DNA of 64,000 nucleotides from Streptomyces cathayae (lineage in GTDB: Bacteria > Actinomycetota > Actinomycetes > Streptomycetales > Streptomycetaceae). This document shows, in pieces, positions 55,802 to 64,000 of this stretch; position 1 is the first letter of the stretch, and each line of letters opens with the position of its first letter. The DNA is taken from NCBI RefSeq assembly GCF_029760955.1, contig NZ_CP121682.1, forward strand, positions 3,162,001 to 3,226,000, written 5' to 3'. Position numbers and translations under genes: made by a program. The notes below the pieces were generated by a model. That model was given only the letters and a program-made list of their open reading frames with translations. It was not told where the DNA came from and made no database searches.

Positions 55802-57604
55802 TCAGGGTGCGTCGACCGGCTCCTCGGCGGACTCCTTGGCGGATCCCTCGGCGGACTCCTCGATGTCCAGGTTGTCGATCACGGTCCGGGCCACCTCACG
55901 CCCGCGCTCCGTGAAGTCGCCCTTGCCCGGGTAGCTGATGGTGAGCTTGTACATGTCCTCGGCGGAGGTCCTGTAGTAGAAGATCCGCATCTCGCGCGGA
56001 CGGGGGTTCTGGCTGTCGTCCGTGGTGTAGACGACGGTGTTCTCCGCGGCCTTCCTCCCCTTGTGGGTGAGGTTGGGCTTCGGGTGGGTCTTCGGGTTCG
56101 CCGGCATGTCGAGGGAGTAGTTGCCGGTCTCCTTGAAGCGCTTGTCGTCGTCGTACATCTCGGCGTCGGCGGAGCCCTCGATGGTGTTGCCGGTGTCCTC
56201 GGCCTTCCGATCGAGTGTCAGGCCGACCCAGATGCTGCCGCTGTGGTCCGTGTACCTGACCCAGTGGTCCTTGTCCTTCTCCCGGTCGGGCACGGTTCGC
56301 TGATAGCCCTTCGGCACCGGCACGGACGCCGCGACGTCCTTCTCCTCGTGGATCTCCCAGCCGTCCGGCAGCGGCCCCGCGAAGGGGTCCGCGATCACCA
56401 GGTACGCGGCCACCGCTCCGGCGACGACCGCCGCCCCCAGACCGGCCAGCGTCCGGTAACCGATGCGGACACCACCCTTGCCGCCGGGCCCGGAACCGAC
56501 CCCGGACCCGTCGCCGAGTCCCGGGGAGTGGACGACCTGCGTGGGCGGCGGCGCGGGCGGGTTGGCGACGGTTTCCAGCAGCGCCCGGACCTGCGCGGCG
56601 TTCGGGCGGTGCACCGGGTCCTTCTGCAGCAGTCCGGTGATGACCTCGGCCAGCGGCCCCTGCGCTACGGCCGGCGGCGCGGGCGCGGCATGCAGGATGG
56701 ACTGGAGGGTCGCGGGCGTGTTGCTGCGCCGGAACGGCGAGACCCCCTCCGTGGCCGCGTACAGCACGACACCGAGGGACCACAGGTCGGAGGCGGGGCC
56801 GGGGCGCTGGCCCAGCACCCGCTCCGGCGCGATGTACTCGGGCGAACCGACGAAGCCGCCGGTGTCGGTCAGGTTGGTCTCGCCCTCGATCTGGGCGATG
56901 CCGAAGTCGGTGAGGACGACCCGGTCGTGCCGGCCGAGCAGCACGTTGTCCGGTTTCACGTCCCGGTGCAGGATGCCGGCCGCGTGCGCGGCCTCCAGCG
57001 CGCCGAGCACCTCCAGGCCGACCCTGGCCGCCTCGCGCGCGGAGAGGGTGCCCTCCTCCTGCAGTACGGCGCCCAGCGAGCGGCCCTGGACCAGTTCCAT
57101 CACGATCCACGGCTGTCCGTCCACGACCGCGACGTCATGGACGTTGACCACCGCCGGGTGGTCGAGCCGGGCCGCGGCCCGGGCCTCGCGGCGCATTCGT
57201 TCGAAGGCGTTGGCGCGTTCGCGTTCGGGAAGGTGGTCCGGGACGCGGGGCTCCTTGACGGCGACCTCGCGGTCCACCGTCTCGTCCGCGGCCCGCCACA
57301 CCGTGCCCATGCCGCCGTGCCCGAGCTTGGAGAGCAGCCGGTAACGACCGGCGATGAGCCGACCGACGCCGGGCTCCCGCGACGGCTGCGAGGAGGGCGG
57401 CGGTGAGTGGGGCGGCTGCGGCGGTTCCCGTCGGGTGTGCGCCTGCGGCGGCACCATCTGTGTGGGGGACGCGTACGGGTTGCCGGGATGCGGCATGGGC
57501 GCGGCCGGGTTCGGAACCCGGTCCGGGTGCGGGGTCGGCGGTTGCAGATCAAAACTCGTCGGCTCGTCTACCCCACCCTGGCGGGCTCCCCCGTGGCTGC
57601 TCAT
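55802..57604 (-). CDS. Ser/Thr protein kinase, membrane-anchored
   Basis: A 600-residue Hanks-type kinase. After an N-terminal Pro-rich segment, the kinase domain (about 80-345) has the glycine loop KLGHGGMGTVW, the lysine in REVAVKEP, the catalytic loop ILHRDVKPDNVLL, DFG in VVLTDFGIAQIEG and an APE equivalent in SPEYIAPERVLG. A single membrane helix lies near 381-405 (GLGAAVVAGAVAAYLVIA), followed by a 200-residue extracytoplasmic domain with no PASTA repeats. All catalytic residues are present, so it should be active. The ATG at 57604 is supported by GGATGGAG. It is the furthest downstream gene in the run of kinase genes. Confidence 0.93.
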   Translation of the reverse strand: MSSHGGARQGGVDEPTSFDLQPPTPHPDRVPNPAAPMPHPGNPYASPTQMVPPQAHTRREPPQPPHSPPPSSQPSREPGVGRLIAGRYRLLSKLGHGGMGTVWRAADETVDREVAVKEPRVPDHLPERERANAFERMRREARAAARLDHPAVVNVHDVAVVDGQPWIVMELVQGRSLGAVLQEEGTLSAREAARVGLEVLGALEAAHAAGILHRDVKPDNVLLGRHDRVVLTDFGIAQIEGETNLTDTGGFVGSPEYIAPERVLGQRPGPASDLWSLGVVLYAATEGVSPFRRSNTPATLQSILHAAPAPPAVAQGPLAEVITGLLQKDPVHRPNAAQVRALLETVANPPAPPPTQVVHSPGLGDGSGVGSGPGGKGGVRIGYRTLAGLGAAVVAGAVAAYLVIADPFAGPLPDGWEIHEEKDVAASVPVPKGYQRTVPDREKDKDHWVRYTDHSGSIWVGLTLDRKAEDTGNTIEGSADAEMYDDDKRFKETGNYSLDMPANPKTHPKPNLTHKGRKAAENTVVYTTDDSQNPRPREMRIFYYRTSAEDMYKLTISYPGKGDFTERGREVARTVIDNLDIEESAEGSAKESAEEPVDAP

Positions 57605-57703
57605 GCTCCATCCATATCGCGCCAACCCCTCACGGAGCCACTTCGAACAGCGTCCGGTCACAGACCCGTGACCCTGCCGGCGGCTTATCTCCGGTTTACG
57701 CCG

Positions 57704-59089
57704 CTATGCGGCCGGTGACGTCGCGCCGGACGTCACACCGGAGGGCGTGTCGGGCGGTATGTCGGACGGCGTGCCGGACGTGACGGACGCGCCGGGAGCC
57801 GTGGGGGCGGTCGTGGGAGGCACCGCTGTGGGAGACGGCGTGGCCGACGGGCGACCCGTGCGGGACGGGCGTGGTGTATCGGACGGCCGGGGCTCCGGAG
57901 ACTGGCTCGCGGGTGTCCGCGGTCCCGTGCTGGACGGCGTACCGCCGCCTCCGCTTCCGCCCCCGTCACCGTCATGGTCCAGGAGCAGCGCCGCCGCGGA
58001 CACCCCGGCGCCCGCCATCGCGGCGACGGCCAGCGCGGCCACGAGCACGCTCCGCGTGGGCTGCCGGGCCGGGTGTTCCCCGGCGAGGCCGTCGGCCGGG
58101 CGCCACCGCCCGACTCCTCCTCCGACAGCCCCTCTCCCGGCCCCGCTTCCTCCGGCCGTCCCCGCCCTGCCGGCCGCCCGTCCCTCGGTCTCCGTCGCCA
58201 CGGCGTATCCGAGGGGCGGGTACTCCGGTGTGCGGCCCGTCTCACGGAAGGCCCGCAGCATCCGCTCGGCCCGGTCCACGTCCAGCCGCCGGTCGGGGTC
58301 GCGCTCCAGCAGGCCCCGTACGACGGGCAGGATCGGCCCGGCCTGCGCGGGCGGCCGTATCTCGTCGGTCACGACCGCGTGCACGACCCCGCCGATCGAG
58401 TCCCGGCGGAACGGCGACTCACCGCTGAGCACCGTGCACAGCAGGGCGCCGAGCGACCACAGGTCGGACTCGGGGCCGGTCCTGGCCCCGGACATCCGCT
58501 CGGGGGCGGTGTACTCGGGCGAGCCGACGAAGGAACCGGACTCGGTGAGCGTGGTGGCCCCCGCCACCTGCGCGATCCCGAAGTCGGTGAGGACGACCCG
58601 GTCGGTGCCGCGCTCCAGCAGCACGTTCGCGGGTTTGAGGTCGCGGTGCAGGACACCCGCCGCGTGGGCGCCGCGCAGCGCGCCGAGCAGATCGATGCCG
58701 ATGCGCGCGGCCTCCGCGGCATCGACCGGGCCCCGCGTGGCGATACGGTCGGCCAGCGATCCGCCGTCGATCAACTCCAGGACGATGTACGGGCGTTCGT
58801 CGTCCTCGACGACGTCGTGGACGATGATGATGTGCGGGTGGCTCAACTGGGCGAGCGCGCGTGCCTCACGGAGCGTACGGTCCCGCTGCCGCCGGGCCTC
58901 CGCCGCGGAGAGCGTCTCGTCGAGGGGGAGTTCCTTGACGGCGACGTCACGCCCGAGTAACTGGTCGGTCGCCCGCCACACCACGCTCATGCCGCCGCGG
59001 CCGAGCCTCTCCGCCAGCCGGTAACGGCCCGCTATGACACGGGCGTTGTTCCGTGCCGCCCCGTCTCCGGGCTCCCCCTCGGTCCCCAT
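57704..59089 (-). CDS. Ser/Thr protein kinase with disordered C-terminus
   Basis: A 461-residue Hanks kinase with a short N-terminus. The glycine loop is RLGRGGMSVVW, the lysine is in DVAVKELP, the catalytic loop is VLHRDLKPANVLL, DFG is in VVLTDFGIAQVAG, and the APE site is in SPEYTAPERMSG. A membrane helix (residues about 346-370, VLVAALAVAAMAGAGVSAAA) is followed only by a Pro/Ser/Thr-rich tail of about 90 residues. No folded ligand-binding domain is seen, unlike its neighbours. The start at 59089 is uncertain: a GTG at 59107 has a better-spaced GGAGGGG. All catalytic residues are intact. Confidence 0.9.
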   Translation of the reverse strand: MGTEGEPGDGAARNNARVIAGRYRLAERLGRGGMSVVWRATDQLLGRDVAVKELPLDETLSAAEARRQRDRTLREARALAQLSHPHIIIVHDVVEDDERPYIVLELIDGGSLADRIATRGPVDAAEAARIGIDLLGALRGAHAAGVLHRDLKPANVLLERGTDRVVLTDFGIAQVAGATTLTESGSFVGSPEYTAPERMSGARTGPESDLWSLGALLCTVLSGESPFRRDSIGGVVHAVVTDEIRPPAQAGPILPVVRGLLERDPDRRLDVDRAERMLRAFRETGRTPEYPPLGYAVATETEGRAAGRAGTAGGSGAGRGAVGGGVGRWRPADGLAGEHPARQPTRSVLVAALAVAAMAGAGVSAAALLLDHDGDGGGSGGGGTPSSTGPRTPASQSPEPRPSDTPRPSRTGRPSATPSPTAVPPTTAPTAPGASVTSGTPSDIPPDTPSGVTSGATSPAA

Positions 59090-59151
59090 GGGCCCATCAT
59101 GCCCCACCGGATGTGTCCCCTCCGGTGGGTCTATTCGGCCAAGCCTGCCCG

Positions 59152-60861
59152 CTACTGAGGTTCGCGCCATCCCTGCAGGATCGTTTCGAACTGCTTGCTC
59201 GTGGTGGCCCAGTCCTCGGCCGGGGCCGCCATGTAGAGCGCGTACTCGACCCCGCCGCGCGAGAGGTACATCTGGTCGACGGCCCGGTACGGCCCCGGGA
59301 ACTTCGTGTCCTTGGGCAGCGCGGTCCAGATGTACTCGAGTCGCGCGCTCTTGCGGTCGCGGTAGACGCGGCGCTCCAGACCCACCTGCCGGTAGTCGAC
59401 CAGCCGCTGCCCTATCTGCTGGTCCAGGTCTCTCAGGTGCTCGTACGGGTCGTCGAAGTCGGGGGAGTCGTCGGCGGCGATGCGGATGAAGTGCTTGCCG
59501 CCGTCGGGCGTGTAGTCGACCTGGCGGGTCTCCTCGTCGAAGACGACCCGCTCCCAGTCCTCACCGGGCAGGACGACGCTGAAGCCGAAGGGATCGGTGC
59601 GGCGCACCCAGCCCTCCGGCAGGTCGTCCGTCTGCTCGTCCCTCTGCCGTCCCGTCTGCTCGGTGTCGTCACCCGTGCCACCGGTCGTGTCGGGGGCGGG
59701 CTTGGGTCTGGTCGTGTCGAAAGGTGCCGCCGAGGTACCGCCACCGCCCCGTGCGTCGCCCTCGCCCTCACCCTCGCCCTCGTGGAGCAGCGCCGCGGCG
59801 CTCCCGCCGACGAGTGCGGCCAGGACCACGACCAGGGCGATCAGGCGCGAGCGTCCGCGCCGCCCGGTCCCGGCGGCCACGTCCGCGGAAGGCGGTTGAA
59901 CGGCCGTGGCACCCACACCGACCCCGGGCCCGTACGGCGAGGGCGACGGCGTCGGCACAGGGGCGGGAGCGGGAGCGGATACGGGCGCGGGTACGTCGAC
60001 GACCTGCGTCGGCACGTACATCTGCGCCGAGTTCGGCCGACGCCCCTCCGCGGCCTCGGCGAGCATCTGCTCGGTCTCCGCCGCGTCGGGCCGCATGGCC
60101 GGATCCTTGCGCAGGAGCGCGCTGATGACGGGCGCGAGCGGGCCGGCGTACCGAGGTTCACCGGCCTCCTCCTCGACGACCGCCTGCATGGTGGTCAGCG
60201 GGGATGTCCGGCGGAACGGCGATCTGCCCTCCACCGCCGTGTACAGCGTGGCACCGAGCGCCCAGAGGTCGGAGGAGGGGCCGGGATCCTGGCCGCGGAT
60301 GCGCTCGGGTGCGAGATAGTCGACCGAGCCGACGACCTCTCCGGTCCGGGTGATCGCCGTGTCACCCTCTATCTGCGCGATGCCGAAGTCGGTGAGCAGC
60401 ACGCGCCCGTCGCCGCCGAGGAGCACGTTGCCGGGCTTGACGTCACGGTGCACCACACCGGCGGCGTGCGCGGCCCGCAGGGCGCGCAGCACCCACAGAC
60501 CGATCCGTGCCGCCTCGCGGGGCTCGACACGCTCCCGTTCGTTGACGGCGTCGGCGAGCGAGTGGCCTTCGACCAGCTCCATGACGATCCAGGGGCGGCC
60601 GTCGTGCTCCAGTACGTCGTGCACCGTGACGACCGCGGAGTGGTTGATCCGTGCCGCCGCGCGCGCCTCGGCGCGGGTGCGCGCCAGCAGCCTGGCCTGC
60701 TCGCTCTCGGGGACGTAGAGAGCGGCGGTCAGCTCCTTGACCGCGACGGATCGGTGCAGCACCTCGTCATGCGCGTGCCACACCCGGCCCATGCCACCGC
60801 TGCCGATGGCTTCACCCAGCCGGTAGCGGCCCGCGACGAGCTGCCCCTGTATCTCATTCAC
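59152..60861 (-). CDS. Ser/Thr protein kinase with extracytoplasmic domain
   Basis: A 569-residue Hanks kinase. Its N-terminus runs straight into the domain (MNEIQGQLVAGRYRLGEAIG from the GTG start). Motifs are intact: SGGMGRVW in the glycine loop, SVAVKELT, VVHRDVKPGNVLL, LLTDFGIAQIEG and SVDYLAPERIRG. A membrane helix lies near residues 337-357 (LIALVVVLAALVGGSAAALL), then an EGEGEG linker and a 170-residue extracytoplasmic domain (DDLPEGWVRRTDPFGFSVVL near its start, YALYMAAPAEDWATTSKQFE near its end). That domain resembles those of the first kinase and the pseudokinase. The GTG at 60861 is preferred over upstream starts because the kinase fold begins there. Confidence 0.92.
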   Translation of the reverse strand: MNEIQGQLVAGRYRLGEAIGSGGMGRVWHAHDEVLHRSVAVKELTAALYVPESEQARLLARTRAEARAAARINHSAVVTVHDVLEHDGRPWIVMELVEGHSLADAVNERERVEPREAARIGLWVLRALRAAHAAGVVHRDVKPGNVLLGGDGRVLLTDFGIAQIEGDTAITRTGEVVGSVDYLAPERIRGQDPGPSSDLWALGATLYTAVEGRSPFRRTSPLTTMQAVVEEEAGEPRYAGPLAPVISALLRKDPAMRPDAAETEQMLAEAAEGRRPNSAQMYVPTQVVDVPAPVSAPAPAPVPTPSPSPYGPGVGVGATAVQPPSADVAAGTGRRGRSRLIALVVVLAALVGGSAAALLHEGEGEGEGDARGGGGTSAAPFDTTRPKPAPDTTGGTGDDTEQTGRQRDEQTDDLPEGWVRRTDPFGFSVVLPGEDWERVVFDEETRQVDYTPDGGKHFIRIAADDSPDFDDPYEHLRDLDQQIGQRLVDYRQVGLERRVYRDRKSARLEYIWTALPKDTKFPGPYRAVDQMYLSRGGVEYALYMAAPAEDWATTSKQFETILQGWREPQ

Positions 60862-61077
60862 CTTGCCCCGCAATGGTCTTGACAACCTCAGGGTAGGTAC
60901 CCGGGTCGGCCCTGGGAACCGAAGAGGGGCCATGGAGACCGCACTGTGATGGTTGTCGCTGTACGGGACGGAAAGCAACCAAAGTGCCTGCGGAGGCGTA
61001 CGCCCCTCGGGCTCCTCCCTTCCGCTTCCCCGCCGCTTCCCTTCCGCTTCCCTTCCGCTTCCCCGCCGCTTCTCCGG
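60862..61077. other. 216-base gap between kinase genes with tandem repeats
   Basis: Contains the ribosome-binding region of the previous kinase gene and the pyrimidine-rich repeat listed next. No gene was recognised. Confidence 0.5.
61018..61073. repeat. purine-strand tandem repeat (CCGCTTCCC units)
   Basis: About five or six copies of an 11-bp unit around CCGCTTCCC(T/C) in tandem (such as TTCCGCTTCCC and GCCGCTTCCC), all pyrimidine plus G on the plus strand. On the minus strand, where the kinases are read, it is a run of GGGAAGCGG units directly after the pseudokinase stop codon. Confidence 0.75.
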
Positions 61078-63678
61078 TCAGCCGGTGAACCGGTATGTCG
61101 TCGACGCCTGCTCGAACAGCCGGCTCACCTCGTCCCGTTCGCCCTCCGGGCCCCGCACCTGCACGACGTGGTACCGGCCGTCGATCAACGCCGCGAGGTT
61201 ACGGACGTACAGCTCGCCCCCGTCGCCGCCGGTCCAGGTGAACTGTCCCTCGGCCATGCTCCGTCCGCCCACCTCGATGGTCTTCAGCCCGGTGGACGTG
61301 GCCCAGCTGGAGTCGCGGTACGGCTGGAGCTCACGCTCGTCGTCCCGCTGGTAGGCCATCGGGTCGTCGCCGTACTGCGAGGCACTGTCCCGGCCCGGTA
61401 CGACGATCAGCTCGAAGTCGCCGCTGGAGTAGACGACCTGGCCGCTGCCGTTCTTCCCGGTGCGCTGCCAGCCCTCGGCGACGGCGACCCGGAAGCCCTC
61501 CGGATCCTTGCGCAGGGTGAAGCCCTTGGCGGCGTCGGGGCCGGTGGTCTGCGTCTCGTTCGACCCGGCCGACTCCTCGGCGCCGCCCTCCGGGCTCTTC
61601 GGGCTCTTCGGGTCGTCCGGTTTCGCCGAGGAGTCGTCGGCGCCCGGCGCTCCCCCGGCCTCCCGCGACGGAGACGCCCCGCCGACCTCTCCGGCGGCAC
61701 CGGTACGGTCGGCCGCGCCCCCGGTCCCCTCTCCGGCCTTCGGCATGAACAGGACGGCGTACGCGATCGCCGCGGCCATGGCGAACAGCACCAGCAGGAG
61801 CAGGGTGCGGCCCAGCCGGCGCGGGGACCCCGACTCCTGTTTGGCCCGCTTGTGCCGTCCGTGGTGCGCGGGCAGCGCGGCGCGGCGTCTGCGCACCAGC
61901 TCGCCCCGGCGGCGCACGACGGGCAGCCGGCTGGTGTCGACCGGCGGTGCCGCTATGACGTGTACGCCGGCCTCCGGCTCGGGCGCCGACCGCACCAGTG
62001 AGCGCAGCCAGCCGCGCAACTCCTCGAAGTCCAGCCGCTCGGTGGGGTCCTGACGCAGCAGCGACTCCACGACCGGCCTGAGCGGTCCGCACTCCTCGGC
62101 GAACGCGGGGGGTTCGGCGCACACCATCTGCACCAGTTCGGCCGTCGACTCCTCCGGGTAGGGCGCGTGGCCCTGCACGGCCCGGAACAGGAGCGCGCCC
62201 AGCGCCCACAGATCGGTCGCGGGGCCGATGGGCGCGGCCAGCTGCCAGTTCTCGTGCACGGGCCCGGCCTGCTCCGGCGCCCACCGCTCCGTCACGGGGC
62301 CGACGACGGCCATCCGCGCCTGCCGTGCCCGCTCGGCGGCCAGCGCGGTGGTGGGGGCCCGGCGCGCGGGCGCGTGGGCCGCCGGATCGTCCCAGCGGGC
62401 GGGCGGGGCGGCCCCGCCGGACGGGGCGAAGCCTCCCGAATCCGCCGCATCGGTCGCGGGGGCGGTCGCCGGGCCGGTCGCCGGGCTGAGCGCGGGTGCT
62501 GACGTGGAACCGCCGGGCGGCAACGCGGCTGGGGGTCCCCCCTGCTCGAAGAGCTTGGGGGAGGGCCTGCCGGTGGTTCCCACGCCGTAGGGGTCGGCTA
62601 TCTGCCCCGGCGGGACCGCACCGGTCTGCTGTGCCTCCTGCACCCGGGCGGCGGCGCGGGTGCCCGCCCGGTACGCGGCGATCGCCCCCGCGCGTGCGGC
62701 CCTGACCTCCCCGGCGCTGTCGACGGGCCGTGGGGCCGCCGCGGCGGAGGTGCCGTTGGCCGGGTTCGCCGTCCCGTCACCGGGCAATCGGCCGGCCCGC
62801 GCCTCGATGGCGGCCCGCCGTGCGGCGTCGGGGTTCGGGTCCGGCTCGGCCGTGAAGCCGGGGGGCCACGACGGGGTGCGCTGCGGAGCCGAAGCGCCCC
62901 TGCCCGTGCCTGTACCCGTGGGCGCCACCGGTCCCAGCTCCCCGGGCTCCCCCGCCCCCGGCACCCCGGCGTTCGGAACGACGGCATCCGGAACCTCCGT
63001 GCCCGAAACGGGAGCACCCGAAGCGGGAGGGGACGCGACGAGGGGATCCTCGGCAGGCACCGGGTCGTACCCGCACAGCGCCTCCTCCGCCGCGCCGACG
63101 GCGAGACCGGTGAGCATCACCCGGCCGTCGTCGCAGACCAGCACCGTGCGCGGGGTGATGTTCCGGTGCACCCAGCCGTGGGCGTGCAGGACCCGCACCG
63201 CCATCAGGACGTCCGAGGCGACCTCGGCCGCCCGGTACGGAGTCAGCGGCTGCTCGGCCAGCAGCGCCGCCAACGGTCGGGCGGACACCAGTTCGCTGAC
63301 GATCCACAGGGAACCGCCCTCCGCGAACACGTCGAAGACCTGGTCCAGCCGCGGATGGTCGGGGATGGCCGCCGCGGCCTGCGCGGCCTCGACCGCGCGC
63401 CGCGCCACGGGGTCGGTGGGCCGCCGCACACCCGCGCGGTCGCCGGTACGTCCGGCGGCCCGCCGGACGCTTCCGTCACGCGCCGTGAAACCGTCGGGCA
63501 GCCCCTCCGCGTCGAGCACCTCGGCCTCGACGACCTCCGGCAACGGCACCTGCCTGACCAGGACTTCCTGCCCGCTGTAGGTGTCGAAGGCGCGGGTCTC
63601 GGTCAGTTCGTACTCGTCGGAGGGAGGCAGCGGCAGGCGGTAGCGATCGGCGAGAACTCGTCCCGCGTATTCGTCCAC
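61078..63678 (-). CDS. kinase-like protein with degenerate catalytic site (pseudokinase), membrane-anchored
   Basis: An 866-residue protein of the same layout as its neighbours. The kinase-like domain (about 1-550) lacks essential residues: no glycine loop (YRLPLPPSDEYELTETRAFD replaces it), VLVRQVP in place of VAVK (lysine replaced by arginine), HRNITPRTVLV in place of HRD, and LTGLAVG in place of DFG. An insertion of about 200 Ala/Gly/Pro-rich residues separates the N-lobe part from the C-lobe helices (ATDLWALGALLFRAVQGHAP). A membrane helix lies near residue 623-645 (LLLLVLFAMAAAIAYAVLF), then a 200-residue extracytoplasmic domain. The GTG at 63678 is chosen since GGGGGAGG precedes it. It is probably catalytically dead and may regulate or scaffold neighbouring kinases. 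Confidence 0.88.
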   Translation of the reverse strand: MDEYAGRVLADRYRLPLPPSDEYELTETRAFDTYSGQEVLVRQVPLPEVVEAEVLDAEGLPDGFTARDGSVRRAAGRTGDRAGVRRPTDPVARRAVEAAQAAAAIPDHPRLDQVFDVFAEGGSLWIVSELVSARPLAALLAEQPLTPYRAAEVASDVLMAVRVLHAHGWVHRNITPRTVLVCDDGRVMLTGLAVGAAEEALCGYDPVPAEDPLVASPPASGAPVSGTEVPDAVVPNAGVPGAGEPGELGPVAPTGTGTGRGASAPQRTPSWPPGFTAEPDPNPDAARRAAIEARAGRLPGDGTANPANGTSAAAAPRPVDSAGEVRAARAGAIAAYRAGTRAAARVQEAQQTGAVPPGQIADPYGVGTTGRPSPKLFEQGGPPAALPPGGSTSAPALSPATGPATAPATDAADSGGFAPSGGAAPPARWDDPAAHAPARRAPTTALAAERARQARMAVVGPVTERWAPEQAGPVHENWQLAAPIGPATDLWALGALLFRAVQGHAPYPEESTAELVQMVCAEPPAFAEECGPLRPVVESLLRQDPTERLDFEELRGWLRSLVRSAPEPEAGVHVIAAPPVDTSRLPVVRRRGELVRRRRAALPAHHGRHKRAKQESGSPRRLGRTLLLLVLFAMAAAIAYAVLFMPKAGEGTGGAADRTGAAGEVGGASPSREAGGAPGADDSSAKPDDPKSPKSPEGGAEESAGSNETQTTGPDAAKGFTLRKDPEGFRVAVAEGWQRTGKNGSGQVVYSSGDFELIVVPGRDSASQYGDDPMAYQRDDERELQPYRDSSWATSTGLKTIEVGGRSMAEGQFTWTGGDGGELYVRNLAALIDGRYHVVQVRGPEGERDEVSRLFEQASTTYRFTG

Positions 63679-63831
63679 TGTGCCTCCCCCGGCGATATGG
63701 TCGGTCGGTTCCGCTCGCCCGGCGGCCCGTTCCGGCTGCGTACGGTCTGCGAACACTCACGATACGTGCCGGAGGCAACCCGCAGTGAGGGGATGCCAGA
63801 TCTCACTCCCCAATCAAGCGGCCGTCCATGC

Positions 63832-64000
63832 TCAGGACTTGGGCTCGAAGGACTGCGTCAGCACCTGCCACGTCCCCTTGCGCTGCTCACCGTCCCACTC
63901 GGCGGCCTTCGCCGAGTACATCAGCGCGTACCCGTACCGGCCGTCGACGACGAAGCCCCGGTCTATGGTCCGGTACTTCGTCCCCCCGTCCATGGAGGTG
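63832..64000 (-). CDS. 3' end of another kinase-cluster gene (partial)
   Basis: The last 55 or so codons of a gene that continues past the window edge, ending with TGA at 63834-63832. The readable end is TSMDGGTKYRTIDRGFVVDG then RYGYALMYSAKAAEWDGEQR and KGTWQVLTQSFEPKS. The stretch resembles the C-terminal extracytoplasmic domains of the neighbouring kinases, so it is probably the fifth kinase-like gene of the run. Nothing of the catalytic domain is visible. Confidence 0.6.
   Translation of the reverse strand, partial: TSMDGGTKYRTIDRGFVVDGRYGYALMYSAKAAEWDGEQRKGTWQVLTQSFEPKS

Overview
The window is from the chromosome of a high-GC actinomycete, almost certainly a Streptomyces or close relative. 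Coding is dense and strongly GC-biased, GTG and TTG starts are common, long GC-rich hairpins serve as terminators, and several families are typical of the genus: FolD-DUF3017, the PerM-like DUF6350 protein, an orphan DUF397 protein, a LAxTG sortase substrate and PASTA-less Ser/Thr kinases in series. I saw no tRNA, rRNA, CRISPR array, insertion sequence or phage gene. All calls rest on reading the sequence and on knowledge of the families; no database search was run.

Layout. 1-6400 (minus): osmoprotection, with betB and betA (choline to glycine betaine) and an OpuA/ProU-type betaine transporter (ATPase, double-length permease, first codons of a third gene). 6600-20700: core metabolism (mdh, folD, purN-purH, sucC-sucD) mixed with conserved actinobacterial membrane and HTH proteins. 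21267-29376: a divergent five-gene module (MoxR-type AAA ATPase, DUF5682, vWA protein on one side; SWIM zinc-finger protein and DUF5691 on the other). It fires from one shared intergenic region that carries a RecA-NDp (PafBC-type) DNA-damage promoter. 29500-33230: B12-binding protein, lipase, M23 peptidase. 33330-35813: pcrA helicase, which also has a RecA-NDp promoter. 35900-39700: NlpC/P60 hydrolase with a structured leader, a TDT-family transporter, small membrane protein, DUF397, GNAT. 40230-44600: PspC/LiaF-like envelope-stress two-component locus and DoxX. 44740-49122: membrane protein, PPOX-fold protein, guaA, and a chorismate mutase preceded by a Phe/Tyr leader peptide and attenuator. 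49492-55680: membrane protein, LAETG surface protein, cholesterol-oxidase-like GMC enzyme and succinate-semialdehyde dehydrogenase. 55802-64000: a run of at least four kinase-like genes plus a fifth partial gene, one clearly a pseudokinase.

The strongest candidate for an undescribed system is the 21-29 kb module. A MoxR/vWA pair is a typical AAA-chaperone arrangement. Here it is coupled to a protein (DUF5682) that carries TraB/TIKI-like motifs, to a SWIM zinc finger and to a helical-repeat-like protein. The 15-bp perfect inverted repeat between the two operons contains the -35 element of a DNA-damage promoter in both directions. The second most interesting item is the short peptide encoded at 48599 (Phe, Phe, Phe, Tyr within eight codons) followed by a 12-bp terminator hairpin ahead of chorismate mutase.
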